From Hevea brasiliensis (taxonomy: Eukaryota; Streptophyta; Magnoliopsida; Malpighiales; Euphorbiaceae), in the NCBI RefSeq assembly GCF_030052815.1, contig NC_079507.1:66481144-66545143 (forward strand): a stretch of 64,000 nucleotides of DNA. The letters run 5' to 3'. The stretch's first letter is position 1. The number at the start of each line of letters is the position of its first letter. Made by a program: the position numbers and the translations under genes. Below the pieces are notes generated by a model, which searched no databases, was not told the origin of the DNA, and saw only the letters and a program-made list of their open reading frames with translations. This document shows positions 34,030 to 46,959 of this stretch, one piece after another.

Positions 34030-34860
34030 TATATTCTACAAAAAATAGTTATTTAACAAATAAAATTATTAGAGAATAATTATTAATTTAGCATTTAATA
34101 ATTAAAATAAGCTTATAAGGCCTTCATACAAACACACATCTTACAATACTGTAATATTTAGAAATTACTAATTTTTTTATTTATTTTTAATATATTATAT
34201 GAGATAAAATTACAAAAAGAAAATTACTAACTTAGGCGTGTTATATGAGAACTATAATTGACAAAATCAAAATCATCAAAAAAAATGTGTAGGTGGTGAG
34301 TAGTGACTAGCGGGCCTTTGAATATGACAAAATTTTGTTTCAAATGAGAATCACAGTTGATGAAATCAAAATTAAAATCTTTGCAAAAAAAAAAGACGTA
34401 AGTGGTGAGTAGCGAGTGGTGAGTAGCGACACGATCTTTTGTTTAAGTTAAGAATCACAATTGACATAATCAAAATTAAAATCTTTGGAAAAAAATGATA
34501 TAAGTGATTGAGTAGTGGATAGAGAGTAGTGAGCCTTTATCAAATTTGAAGTGACAAGGGCCTAAAATTAAGATATCGTGATATTTTCATTAAATATGAT
34601 AAAAATCTTTTTGAAATGAGAATTATAATCGACGAAATCAAAATTAAAATTATTGAAAAAAAACATATAAGTGGTGAGTAGTAAGTAGCGACACGATCTT
34701 TTGTTTAAGATGAAAATCATAATCGACATAATTAAAATCAAAATTTTTGGAAAAAAATGATATAAATGATGGAGTAGTGGGTGAAGAGCAGTGAGCCTTC
34801 ATCAACTTTGAAGTGACAAGGGCCTAAAAGTAAGACATGGTGCAAATGATCGAATATTGA
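34030..34860. repeat. Spacer with roughly 265-bp tandem repeat
   Basis: No gene. From about 34270 a degenerate unit is repeated about twice. Landmarks such as AGCGACACGATCTTTTGTTT occur at about 34425 and 34687, and AATGAGAATnAnAnTnGAnGAAATC at about 34343 and 34613. GTGAGTAGCGA words are frequent. The first 200 bp resemble 40960-41160, and GAGTAGCGAGCCTTTGTCAAC recurs at about 41333 and 44275, so this is the inter-gene spacer of the TPS array. Confidence 0.72.
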
Positions 34861-37597
34861 TGGCCACAATCTTAAAAGGAGATAAAAAGAATATCCTTCC
34901 ACCTATTATTTGTGGCTACTAATCTTCACTTTATAATTCATACATCTAAATCTCATATTAACAAGTTTATCTTTATTTTTATTTTTATTGAATATATGTG
35001 CATTTTTATATATTTTCACACTATATATTCTTCCAATTTGAAATTTAGAATTTTATAATAATTTAATTTAATTAATTTTTTATTAATATTTATATTTAAA
35101 ATAAAAAATTTATTTTTTTAATTAAAAAAATAAATAAACAAGTATAATTGTGTAAAAATTTAATTAAATTCATTTTTAATAAATCATCTATTTCAGTTGA
35201 AATCATTATAAGCAGGGGAGCGAACGCAAGATTGAATGTGAAGGGTAAAATATAAAAGTTATGTGATTACCATAATTAACAATACTGTCTATAACCATCC
35301 TGCCAAATATCATTTTTGGCATTTGGAATTGTCCGCTTTGTGCCCAAAGCTTGTCTTGATAGTGTCATGTCACTTGTCACATGTGTTGGTATTGGTTTTA
35401 TGTTTGTTATGATCAACATGCGCATCCTCTGGCCTTTTTTTATATTGATGTTAATAATTGGGGAACGTTTATAAAAAATAAAATTTATAAATGACATTTT
35501 TATCAAACAACATAATTTACATTTATATTTTAATAAATCATATATTTTATTAATTATAGATGGTTTTAAAATATACATATATATATATATAAATTTAATT
35601 TTTATTAATGTAGAAATGCAATTAATTAAAATAAATAATAATATTCAAATATTTAAATAATACAAATTTAATAATATTCATATAAATAGACAATCACTTA
35701 AACTTTATGAGAACCACTACTTAAATTTACTGAAGCACATATCTTAAATTAAAAAATAATCATTTTAATATTAGACTAATTATACTTTAGTGATAAAAAA
35801 CCTACTAGATGTTATAAAAATACTATCAATTAAAGCATAAATTCATTAAGACATTTTATTAAATATGTTAAAGATGAAAATGAGAAAAAAAATGTTAAAA
35901 AATATTAATTTGGTATTAAAACAATAGATAACACCAAAAATTATGAAATATTTAAATCTTAGTTAGTAACTATTTAAAATTACAAATCCTAATCTATAAA
36001 TCAAAGTTAAAAATTATAGGAATCAATATTTAAGAATTGAGTCAAAAAGTAAAGTAATAAAGAGAAATAAAAAAGCAGCAAACAATTTGAATCATGCCAA
36101 AATCAAGGATACATGTATTATTTTAACTTTACATACAATTTTTTTTTTTTTTTAAATGAGGGGGGGCAAGGCTCTCTTTAAATTATTATAGGAAGTGTAG
36201 GATGTGGAATTCGAATGTTCTCATGTATACCAAATAAAAATAATATTCATGAAATTCTTTAGGGTTCGCATATACATACAATTAAATGATAAAAGCATGC
36301 AACTTTAATTTGTCAAATACCAGACAGAATGTATAATATATATCCAATTAATCATGGCTGCTGCACTGAATCTGATACACATACATCATGCTACTTGCAT
36401 ATCTCAAGCATGATTTGCAATATTTAACAGGGTTGTTTCAGGATATTAATTTGACATTCACATGTACATATATAATGGGATAATTTGGACTCTTATTTTT
36501 GAGCCCGTGAATGAATGTATTAATTGGATTCTTATGATGATGGGATACAGTAATAAATCAATGCCTCATTAATTGTCAGATCCATTAAAAATTATTGGTC
36601 CAACAGAAAAGGATTGAATGTATAAACTTGCCTTGAATAACGGGTCGTGTAGAATGTAATTTTTTTTTTTTTTAAATGTAAGATGTGGATTTGCATCCTA
36701 CAATACTAATTTGAGCATTTAATTACTATATTCCATGCAAGTGGAAGTGGGCCACTTTTGTCGACAAATTAGGCCAAGTCAGCATTGAAATTGAGAGATT
36801 AAAAAATATATTATTATAAATATTATTTAATATTTAATAATTAAATTTATTTTTATATTATTTAAGAAAATACTTTCTTAATAATAATTTTAACATTAAT
36901 ATCAAATCGACTCTTATTCTTGAAGTTTTTGTAAGTTTTCAAATAAGAATCTTATATATGATATATAATCAAAGCATGATCAACTAATATTGCAAAGGGA
37001 CTATAAAAAATAATATAATATAATAATCACTATTTTCACAGTTTCAATATAACAAAAGAATTTTTTATTGAAACTTTTTTTTAATATATAACAAAAGAAT
37101 TTTTTATTAAAAATAAGGAAAACTTAACTTATAACATCTAACTGACCATGTGGTTGGACGCTTCAATATATCTTTCTTAAGATGGTGTATAAGTTAAGTG
37201 AAAAAAAATCTGAGAATCACACTACAACACAATACAATTATTGTTTTCAAACATGTCAATTAAATTTTTTCGATTAATATTCATATTGTTTTATAATAAT
37301 ATTTTTTATTTTTTTAAATAAATTTTAATTTCTATAATAAATAATTATAAATTAGACGTAATAGTCAAACAAAGTCTTTTTTTTATAATTATATCTAATC
37401 ATTTAATTTTTAATAACTAAATATTAATTATAAATTTATTTAAAGTTATGAAATTGAAATTCAAACAAAATTATTAAAATTAAAAGGATTGAAATTAATA
37501 ATTAAGGTAGGTTTATTCTTAATTAAACTACTATACCAACTACTTAAAAACAAAAAGTAAAAAAACAAATACTAAAAAGGCCCTAATAATCCCAAGC
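34861..37597. other. 3' flank of TPS copy 3 (duplicate of 1-2797)
   Basis: Non-coding and AT-rich. It is collinear with 1-2797 with small indels and substitutions. Confidence 0.88.
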
Positions 37598-38679
37598 TTA
37601 TATTATTACGGAATTAATGAGTAGAGTAGACACATAATCTTTTAACACATCTTCAGCATGTGTGTAACCATCTTCATCCTTATACACAACATCTATTACT
37701 CGTGAAAAATTGAGAATTCTTGTTAGGACAGGCATAGGGACGGAAGTCGGGTACAGGCACTCTTCGTTAATATCCTTCCATGCACTCACAATTTGTTTCT
37801 GAAATTCTTGGACAGCTTCTTCTTCTGTAGCACCATGTTGTTTCATGTAGCACTCGATGCTGGAGGCAACGTGCCCTCTCTTTTGCTCAAACTACATAAA
37901 TACACAAGTAAAAATTAAATCATAAAAATTAAGGAACCGTAAATACAACAAAAAAATCCATATATATATATATATATGTTTCATAATATGCAGGAGATGA
38001 GTTATTTAGATCATACAAAAATATATGCATGCGGGTCAGATAGCACACCTAACTGGTTATTACCTTATGGGATACAATGTCGTCCATGAGCCTACCAATG
38101 ATTGCTGAGGCCGTAACCATCTGAGGTTCAGTAAATAACCAATCAAATGAGTCCTCCGTTACTATATCTCCCATTCCAACCAGGGATGTAGTTGCCAGCA
38201 TTGCACAGCCTGAGGTAACTAATGCGTTGGACATGTACTCCTCCATCGTCGGTATGTATTTCTGGTGGAACCATTTGGATTCAATGAAGTAAGCTCTAAC
38301 TTGTTTTTTCATCTGCCAAACAAGGGAATTGCACGCCTTCTTAAACAAATAATCAATATTTCACACCCTATATAATTACTATGAATTATGGGGTTTCAAC
38401 TATATATTCGCCTGCCTGAGACTTACTGCTTCTTTTGCATAGTAGAAACGATATAATCTTCCCTGTTTGAATATACATCCAGAAATGCCTTGTAAAATTC
38501 TTTCATGTACTCCGGCAGCTGATCTATTGCGCTAATATCCCACCTGATCAAGATAAGATAGCACCGTGTCAATTGGAATAATTTGTGGTGTATCTAAACT
38601 GTGCCTGGAATAAATTTACGCAGTAAAATGATGTTCGGATCAATGAAGACCACATATGCAAGATTTTTTTCCCAAATAG

Positions 38680-38753
<74 letters not shown>

Positions 38754-40720
38754 GAGCTACACAATGAGGTAGCTCCTCCGCAATCCCATTTATGGATTCC
38801 AACCTTAGATGGCCTTAATGAGAGAGGATGCGATGGATCAAACCTTTCTATTGCTGCTGTAAAGAGCTCAAGTTCTTGAGGTGTTCCAAAGACATCATAA
38901 ATATCATCAATGACTGAGGTCATAGCAATCACTTTGGTTAGAATCCTTCTGGCCAGAAAATATTCAGGCTCAAAGTACACCCCCATAATCCAGAAGTAGC
39001 ATTCTACGACTCTGTCTCTTGCAAAAGGAAGCTTGTTTGCAAAGTCTAATTCTTTCCACCACCTAATCAACATAATCAGTATACAGAACCCAGTTCATTT
39101 TCAATGCCAAGTGCACAAGCTAATTAAAAAGAGAAACATAAACCTTGCATTTTAGCAGGGTGCTTAGTGCTTACTTCGCAATATCGCTCAATTCCTTCTG
39201 ATGTTGTTTTTGCAATATATTAAAGTCCAGCTTAGCAAAAGATAGCAGAATTTTATTACATGAGGCTTCTTCTTCGTAGATAGAGAAGTAATGCCTTGCC
39301 TCTAGTCTGGGTAGGCCCTTGTGAATAGGCAGCTTTAAAGCATGGGTAATTTGCGCTGCCAGAGGCGAACTTTGCGAAACCATGGACTCAAGGTGAGCAG
39401 TAGTGAAAGCTAGTGCTTCGTCTAAAATGTCTTCTCCGTGCAACCTGAGATGCGTAGCTTCATAAAAGCATAGCATTCCTCTGTGGTCATTGACAAGGGA
39501 ATCCTTGAAGTTCCCTTGGCTGTCCTTGAACTTGTTGAAAACATCTGTATTTATAAATTGACAACTTATGAATATCAGAAAATTCTTAACATAGCCTAAT
39601 TTAAGAGCAAGAAAGCAAGTGAAGGAAGAGGGAAGAGAACATACCGCACGACATGTTATAGCCTTGTTGTCTAACTAGCCGAAACTTGAGAGCAATTGCA
39701 TATAGGTCATCATTATCATCATCAGATTCAGAGCTCATCTCTTTTAGAATTTCATCAATTTCACTTTCAAAATGGTAAGAGACGCCTAGGCGTTGTATTG
39801 CATCGATCAAATCCAGTTTCTGTGAAAGCTTATCTCCGTTGATCATCAGCATACTTTTCACTTCTTCCTTGAGTTTTTTATGAGGCTCATCTATTTCGTC
39901 TTTTGTTTCCTACATCAAGAAAAACTAGAGAAAATAAGAACGTGCTTATGGGATCCTGTATTCTCTTTATCTGTAATTCCGCCCTTAAATTATCAGAATG
40001 AGTGAATGGGCATTGATGTTTCAACCCCTATTACCAAATACGAGAGTAATTGTAACTAAAATTTCGAAATTATTTTGTGAAATTTATAATTTTGTTAACA
40101 ATAAAAGATAAAATAAAAAGTTTATAGTCAATACATTTTATTGTGGATAATAAAATAAACTTAAATAATAGTTTAATACTTTAAAATTTGTATTATGTTA
40201 TTATAGATTTTGAAATTTGGCTACAATCATTTTTAATCTTAAATATTAGGATACATAACCTAAATTAAAATATTTGGACATATTAATTATTAATTAGAAT
40301 AAAAATTTAACCTTTTTTTATTTTTTTTAAATAGGTAGAACACACATCCAACGCTCAGTGATAGAGCTCGATATTTTAATAAACCCAAACCCCTCATCTC
40401 ATATAAGTATTATACACACACCCTTCACATGCAATGTGAAATTTCGAAAGACAACCTTTTCTATTCAATTGACCAATTTTTTTATTACGTATAAATATCG
40501 ATTTAGAAAAAATAAAATGATTAGAAAGGCTACAAGCAGAAGAACAGAATTGAAGTGGAAGCAGAAATTATACAGCATTTTTTACCAAATAGTGAGAGTG
40601 GTATGAGAGGAAATGGTCACCCCAAATGCTAGGGTGATAACCTGCAGATCGACGTTCAATTTCAGTAGGTTTGGAAGGGGGAGTAGAAACAGAAGCAACA
40701 GCTGACACTTGAATCGACAT
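37598..40720 (-). pseudogene. TPS: TPS copy 3: near-complete terpene synthase with exon 5 frameshift
   Basis: All seven exons of a TPS-a gene on the minus strand: 1 40586-40720, 2 39645-39909, 3 39175-39544, 4 38844-39062, 5 38427-38543, 6 38064-38312, 7 37598-37891; all borders are GT/AG. The start MSIQVSAVASVSTPP has no obvious transit peptide. Residues 23-33 form RRx8W, RDR is at 272-274 and DDIYD at 309-313. NSE/DTE (DDIVSHKFE) would be at 453-461 of 556. Exon 5 is 117 bp, not 139: relative to copy 1 it lacks 22 bp after GATGTATAT. Spliced as usual, the frame meets a TGA just inside exon 6, giving about 369 residues without NSE/DTE. All other exons are open. It was either very recently inactivated or is an allele of a working gene. 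A germacrene- or cadinene-type cyclase is plausible, but the product cannot be read from sequence. Confidence 0.93.
38682..38753. repeat. (ATT)n microsatellite in TPS copy 3 intron 4
   Basis: About 24 units, orthologous to 3898-3960. The poly-Tyr and poly-Asn open frames across it are artefacts. Confidence 0.95.
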
Positions 40721-40920
40721 TTTCTTAAACTGATGATTTGGGGTATGTGTGGTTGAATGGAAATGATACAAATCAAAGCTGGTGACTTTGGTGTGCTCAA
40801 CTTTTGTGGACATGGGACTGCTTGGGTGGAGCCTTATTTATAGCCGAAGCTGAATCCTTGCGAGATCCCCATGTTAGAAGAAACTTTCGCGCACATGAAT
40901 CATCATTCTCCGCGAGCACG
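40721..40920 (-). promoter_or_regulatory. TPS copy 3 promoter
   Basis: Minus-strand TATAAATA at 40835-40842 (GGCTATAAATAAGGCTCC), about 115 bp upstream of the ATG at 40718-40720. The 5' leader carries a few upstream ATGs. It is conserved with the copy 2 upstream region. I see no other element I can name with confidence. Confidence 0.72.
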
Positions 40921-42335
40921 ATTTGTAAATTTATAATTATTATATAAAAATTAATTATTCTACAAAAATAGTTATTTAACAATTAAAATTATTTGAGAAT
41001 AATTAAATTTAACATTTAATAAATAAAATAAGCTTGTAAGCCCGAACACAAATCTTACAATACTATAATATTTAGAAATTTTTAATTTTTTCTTTATTTT
41101 TAATTTATTATAAGAGACAAAATTATAGAAAAAAAAAATGATTAACTTGGGCGTGCTTATATATTTGAGATGGGAAGCATAATAGACGAAATCAAAATTA
41201 TTTATATATTTAAAAAGATAATTATAGATGATAATTAAGAAATTAAGTTACATCAATTAAAATTTTCAAATTAAAATGAAATGAATATTTGAATTTGATA
41301 TACGTCTCAAGGTAGGCAGTGAATAACGTCAAGCGAGTAGCGAGCCTTTGTCAACAAACGCGATGCCTCATAAAATATCAGCTCCATGTAAAATTGTTGG
41401 ATTGAATAAACGTGAATTATTAAGTTCAATTATCTTTAAGTTCAATTATCTTACCGGAGAATAAACGTGAGATGTGAATTATCTTTAAGTTCGATTTTGC
41501 ATGATGCATGTGGGCCACTTTTGTTGACAAATTTGGCCAAGCCAAATTGAGAGATTAAAAAAATATCTTTAAATAATATGCTGAAGAAAATACTTTTCTT
41601 GATAATAATTTTAACATTAATATCAAATTGACCCTTATTCTTGAAGTTTTCGTAAATTTTCTTTTATAGCACTAAAACAATAGGGCAGTTAGCTCATTTA
41701 TTTTCATTTCTCGAGTCCATATATAAGAAAAATTAGAGGAGTTGCAGAATAAGCATCTTATGGCTTAATTATGCCATATGGATTAAGAATAAAACAATTT
41801 TACATTGAATTATTTGTAAACATGTCAATTAATTTTTTCTTAAGTTAAAATTAAATAGCAATGCTGCCAATTTAAATTAGCGGCTACACCTTTTTTTTTA
41901 ATTCATATAATAATAGATGTACGATTATGCAATTAAATATATAAATTACTTAAATTTGATATTTTATGATAACATAGAAAAAACGAAGATCAAATGATAT
42001 TAATGTCGCAACTTATTTCATACTAAGTATATATAAGTGTGCGTCAATTAAAATTGTAATTTAAATATAAAAATATTTTTATTGAGCTTAATTATATAAT
42101 TAGCTCATATTTTTCTATATAGTGGTGTATTGTATGCATCAAATTTTCTTTTCTTCCCTTTTTAATATGATAGAAGTTTTGAGTTGATTTTATTTTTCGG
42201 ATTCCTCTTAGCTTGTCTCGCCAGGAGAATACACGAATTTGGCACCATATAAAAATGGTTAAGTACACTGTAAAATTCGAGTATCATGCCTTGATTAATT
42301 CCAATACTGATTTGTCACAATTTGTTGTTTCTGGG
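40921..42335. other. Relic spacer and TPS 3' flank without a gene
   Basis: 40960-41350 matches the spacer at 34030-34860. 41370-41680 matches TPS 3' flank sequence (compare 36560-36950), including GTGGGCCACTTTTGT and the AACATTAATATCAAATnGAC block. 41900-42335 is AT-rich and duplicated at 46560-46960. No TPS exon remains here. Confidence 0.68.
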
Positions 42336-43890
42336 GATTGAAAATGAATCTGGAAGTTTCATATACCTCACAAAGTGAAAAATTTTGTGCGGAGAGCACT
42401 TAGTGTCTCTTACTAAGGCCACTTGTGGTGTAAAAGGTATTGATATGGATTCTTTGTGTCCTATTTGTGGGTCCGAAGAAAATGATTTTAATGTTTTTGA
42501 TTGAAAATGAATCTGGAAGTTTCATATACCTCACAAAGTAAAAAAACTTTGTGTGGAGAACACTTACTATCTTACTAAGGCCACTTGTGGTGTAAAGGTA
42601 TTGATATATGGATTCTGTGTGTCCTATTTGTGGGTCCGAAGAAAATGATCTTAATGTTTTTATTCATTGCTCGAATGCTCAAAATTGTCGACAACTCCTT
42701 GGCATCCCTATTCGGTCATAAGTTTTTTTCCAGTATATGTGACTTTTTCTAATTTTATTTTCTCTAATGTTGTTAGGAAAATTTTGTATTGTGCTATGGT
42801 ATTTACGGTATTGTCACAATTTGTTAATCTAGCAAGGAAAAGATACTGCTTCGCAGGAAATTGTTATGTTGGTGTTGCAGTTTTTGCTTTATTAGGAGCA
42901 AGTTCAATTACCAAGTATTAGCAATTAGGGGTATTCAGTTCTAGTTCAGTTTGGGATTTGCCTAGGAACCAGAGCCAAATCGGAATTTCGAAATTTTGGT
43001 ATGGTTCAGGTTCGGTTCTTCATTGTTTCAGTTTCAACTCGGTACAATTCTCAGTTTTTTAGTTTCGATTCGGTTCGGTACGATTCCGGTTCGGTTCGGC
43101 ACGATTGCAGCTCGGTTCTCGTTTTTAAAATAATTTTATGTAATTATTTCCTTAAAAAGTCATACTTGAATTATCATTTAAGTTTTGAATTAAGTTATTA
43201 ATACATAATATATCATATAATATATCTTTTAGCTATACCTAAATTATATAATCTTTAATTATAAGGTGCATATATAACTTATAATTAAATATATTATATA
43301 ATATAATAGTATATCATATAATATACATTTCAACTATTTATTAATCATATAATATTTATCTATAAAATATAAATATAATTAATAATTAATATATATATAT
43401 ATTAATATAAGATAATAGTATATTTATAATTAAAATTGATAAGGTAATTTAATGTATTTATAACTAAAATTATTAAGAAAATATAGAAAAATGAAATATA
43501 ATATTAAGTTATATTTAGTTTATAATTATATATACATACATAAATATATATAATTATATTGAAAGTATATAATACATCTTAAAAAAAATATAGAAAAGCA
43601 TATATATAAATTCGGTTCTCGGTTCGGTACGGTTTCGATTCTGTTTCGACACGATTCTGGTTCGATTCTTAGTGAAGAACTAGAACTGAACCAAAGTATC
43701 AAAATAAATTTAGTTTAGTACGGTTCATGTCTGTTTGGTACGGTTCTTCGGTTTGATTCGATTCGCCTAAGAATCATGCATAGCCCTAGTAGCAATCACC
43801 AAGTTGTCGTGCCTTAACGTTAGGTTCTCTAGTTAACTCCTCCTGTAGGTCGTGTTGAATGCAATTTGGATGTAGGTATGTTTCTGTTAG
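42336..43890 (+). pseudogene. LINE relic A (zf-RVT domain, RNase H start)
   Basis: Non-LTR retrotransposon remnant. Plus-strand pieces read WKFHIPHKVKNFVWRAL and then CPICGSEENDxNVF, the zinc-binding domain found after plant LINE reverse transcriptases. A trace of the following RNase H start (CNLDVGMF) is at about 43860, beyond an inserted MITE. A 163-bp block (42336-42498) is repeated at 42499-42661. Frames are broken throughout. It is paralogous to LINE relic B (46960-48570). Confidence 0.78.
42926..43788. mobile_element. hAT-like MITE with GGTTCGGTT arms
   Basis: 863 bp. The ends are TAGGGGTATTCAG and, reversed, TAGGGCTATGCATG. It is flanked by TTAGCAAT and GTAGCAAT, a 7-of-8 direct duplication. 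Arms rich in TTCGGTTCGGTACG flank an AT-rich core (43130-43600). The paralogous site at about 47385 has the sequence without the insert. No transposase is present. Confidence 0.78.
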
Positions 43891-43930
43891 TAGTATGCTA
43901 TAGAACATATCATTTAGTATGTATATTGTA

Positions 43931-46098
43931 TATATTTTATTAATAAAAGGCAATTTCACTTTTTCATTTACATAATATACTTATGTATATAATAGAAAAG
44001 GTTCATTGATATTTTATTAAAAATTCTATTCTTAAGTTATTAAGAATATGAGTGTGTAACACTCCTATATATTTTAAAATTAAGATAATACATAAAGAAA
44101 ATTATTAACTTGGACGAAATCAAAATTATTTATATATTTTAAAAGATAATTATAGATGATAAGTAAGAAATTAAGTTCCTACTTCTTCACATCAATTAAA
44201 ATTTTCAAATTAAAATGGAATGAATATTTGAATTTGATATACGTTTTAAGGTAGGTAGTGAGTAACGTCAAGCGAGTAGCGAGCCTTTGTCAACTAACAC
44301 AATGCCTCATAAAATATCTGCTCCACGTACAATTATTGGTGCAAGAAAAGGATTGAATAAACGTCCTTTCTTTCTTACCAGGGAATAAACGTGCCTTGAA
44401 TAATGAGTGGTCTAAAATGTGAATTAGCATCCTGCGATATTAATTTGAGCATTTAATTATTACGTTCCATTTTCCATGGTGCATGTGGGCCACTGTTGTT
44501 GACAAATTTGGCCAAGCCAAATTGAGAGATTAAAAAAATATTATTTTAAATATTATAATGAAAAATATTAAATTTATGCTTATGAAAATACTTTTCTTGA
44601 TAATAATTATTAATATCAAATTGACCCTTATTCTTGAAGTTTTCGTAAATTTTCTTTCATAGCACTAAAATAATGGGGGCAGTTAGCTCATTTATTTTCA
44701 TTTCTCGAGTCCATATGGATTAAGAATAAAGCAATTTTACATTGAATTGTTTGTAAACATGTCAATTAATTTTTTTTTCTTAAGTTAAAATGCACATATT
44801 TTTATAATAATTATTTTTAAGTTTTTTAGATTAAATTTTAATCTCAATCATAAATAATTATTATAAATCAAGCATAATAGTCAAACATAATTTTTTCAAT
44901 TATTGTATTTGGTTATTTAATTTTTAACAATTAATGTCTTATTCATTTCACAGAAAATAATTTGTATATAAAAAATATCTTTTTTAATATTTTTTTAAAA
45001 AAATATTTTTTATAAAAGAAATATTTTTCGGTGTTTTGTTGTAATGTTAAATTAATGATATATATATACATTTTAATAAGATTTATAAAGTTTAAGAAAC
45101 AAGAAATGGCTTCTTGTTCTTAAAAATAATTTAATTTTCTTTTGATCAGAAAAATATTTTTCGTTGATCAATTTTTCTGAGTATCCCCAAACACCAGAAA
45201 ATATTTTTTAAAAAAATATTTTTTATGAAATAAATGGAGCCCAAAATTAATTATAAATTTATTTAATAGTTAAAATTGAAACTGCGTGTACTTATTTAAC
45301 AATTGACTATGATATTGGCACATAATATTCAAAAATAATATCTTAATTACAATTATAAGGATCTCACAATTTAAAAAATAATTTTTTTATCCTAATTAAT
45401 TGTCACGTAAACACATGTAATTAAATTCAATTTTGATTATTGAATAAATTAAAGTTTTAATTATTGAATAATTATTTAAAATTATAGAGTCTCACAATTA
45501 TAAGCTGAGACTCTATAATTGACTCACAAATACTTACCATTAGGCGAAAAATATCACGCTAAAATATTGCCATTTGGATTAATTTGGTAATTACAAGTGT
45601 TATTCTATAATAAATGAAATAGAATTTTGATAATATGAAATTATATTTATAATATAATATTTAAAAATAGAAATCATAAAATATAAATATTGTTGAAAAT
45701 ATAAATATATAAAATAACTTACAATTTTAAAATTGTATCAATGATATAAAGGATAATTAAGTTATAACTAACAATTTATATTTATTATTTTGCAATTTAA
45801 ATATAAGTAATATTAAAAAAAATCATTTCAATTACTATGGAAACAAATAAAGAGAGAGGAAGAGGAAATGCAACATATAGACACACACTTGATGAGAACG
45901 TCAAATTCTTTGCCCTATTTTTCTATGTTTTTCATAATAATTTATTAATTTTTTAAAGTAAGTATATTCCCTTTTGTTTGTATGGCAGAGACAACTTTTC
46001 AACATTTGCTTTTTTATAATATTAAAAATTTAAAATAATGTAAATTAATTTATTATGAGTGAATATTAAATTTATATAATTTTAAAAATTAATAAAAA

Positions 46099-46161
<63 letters not shown>

Positions 46162-46462
46162 AATACAAAATTATATTATTTACTACTTAAAAATATAAGG
46201 CATTATATGGTTATATTCTTACGAATGAATATTTAAAGAAAAATAATTAATAACTATTTCAGAAATAAAATTTTAATTTAATTTTAATACTTATATAATT
46301 ATTTAAAATTTTAATATAAATTTAAATTATTTTTAGCATAATTAATTAAAAATTTTACCATTAATAAAATTTTATAATGTAATTCTAAAAATATAAATTA
46401 TAAGAAATAAATATTATTATATTATATAAATAAAATAATAAATAATATGTACAAACACACGG

Positions 46463-46494
<32 letters not shown>

Positions 46495-46560
46495 TGCAAC
46501 CTCGCAACATATTATAAGTACAATTTTTAAGTACTTATCCCACTTGGCAATATGATAATA
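43931..46560. other. AT-rich relic of TPS spacer and 3' flank
   Basis: 44100-44330 repeats the spacer motif, 44330-44700 the TPS 3' flank, and 44760-45470 the further 3' flank as at 20930-21300. No exon follows. 45500-46560 is AT-rich with a (TA)n tract at 46105-46159. I see no gene. Confidence 0.65.
46105..46159. repeat. (TA)n microsatellite
   Basis: About 27 TA units in AT-rich spacer. A second, shorter GT/TA tract is at about 46462-46495. Confidence 0.95.
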
Positions 46561-46959
46561 TATAAATTAATTAAATTTAATATTTTTATGATAATATAGA
46601 AAAAACGAAGATCAAATGATATTAATGTCCTAACTTATTTCATACTATAAGTATATATAAGTGTGGGTCAATTAAAATTGTAATTTAACCATAAAAATAT
46701 TTTAATTGAGCTTAATTATATAATTAGCTCATATTTTTCTATATAGTGGTGTATGGTATGCATCAATTTTTCTTTTCTTCCCTTTTTAATATAACAGAAG
46801 TTTGGAGTTGATTTTATTTTTCGGATTCCTCTTAGTTTGTCTCGCGAGGAGAATATACGAATTTGGCACCATACAAAAATGGTTAAGTACACTGTAAAAT
46901 TCGAGTATCATGCCTTGATTAATTTCAATACTGATTTGTCACAATTTGTTGTTTCTGCG

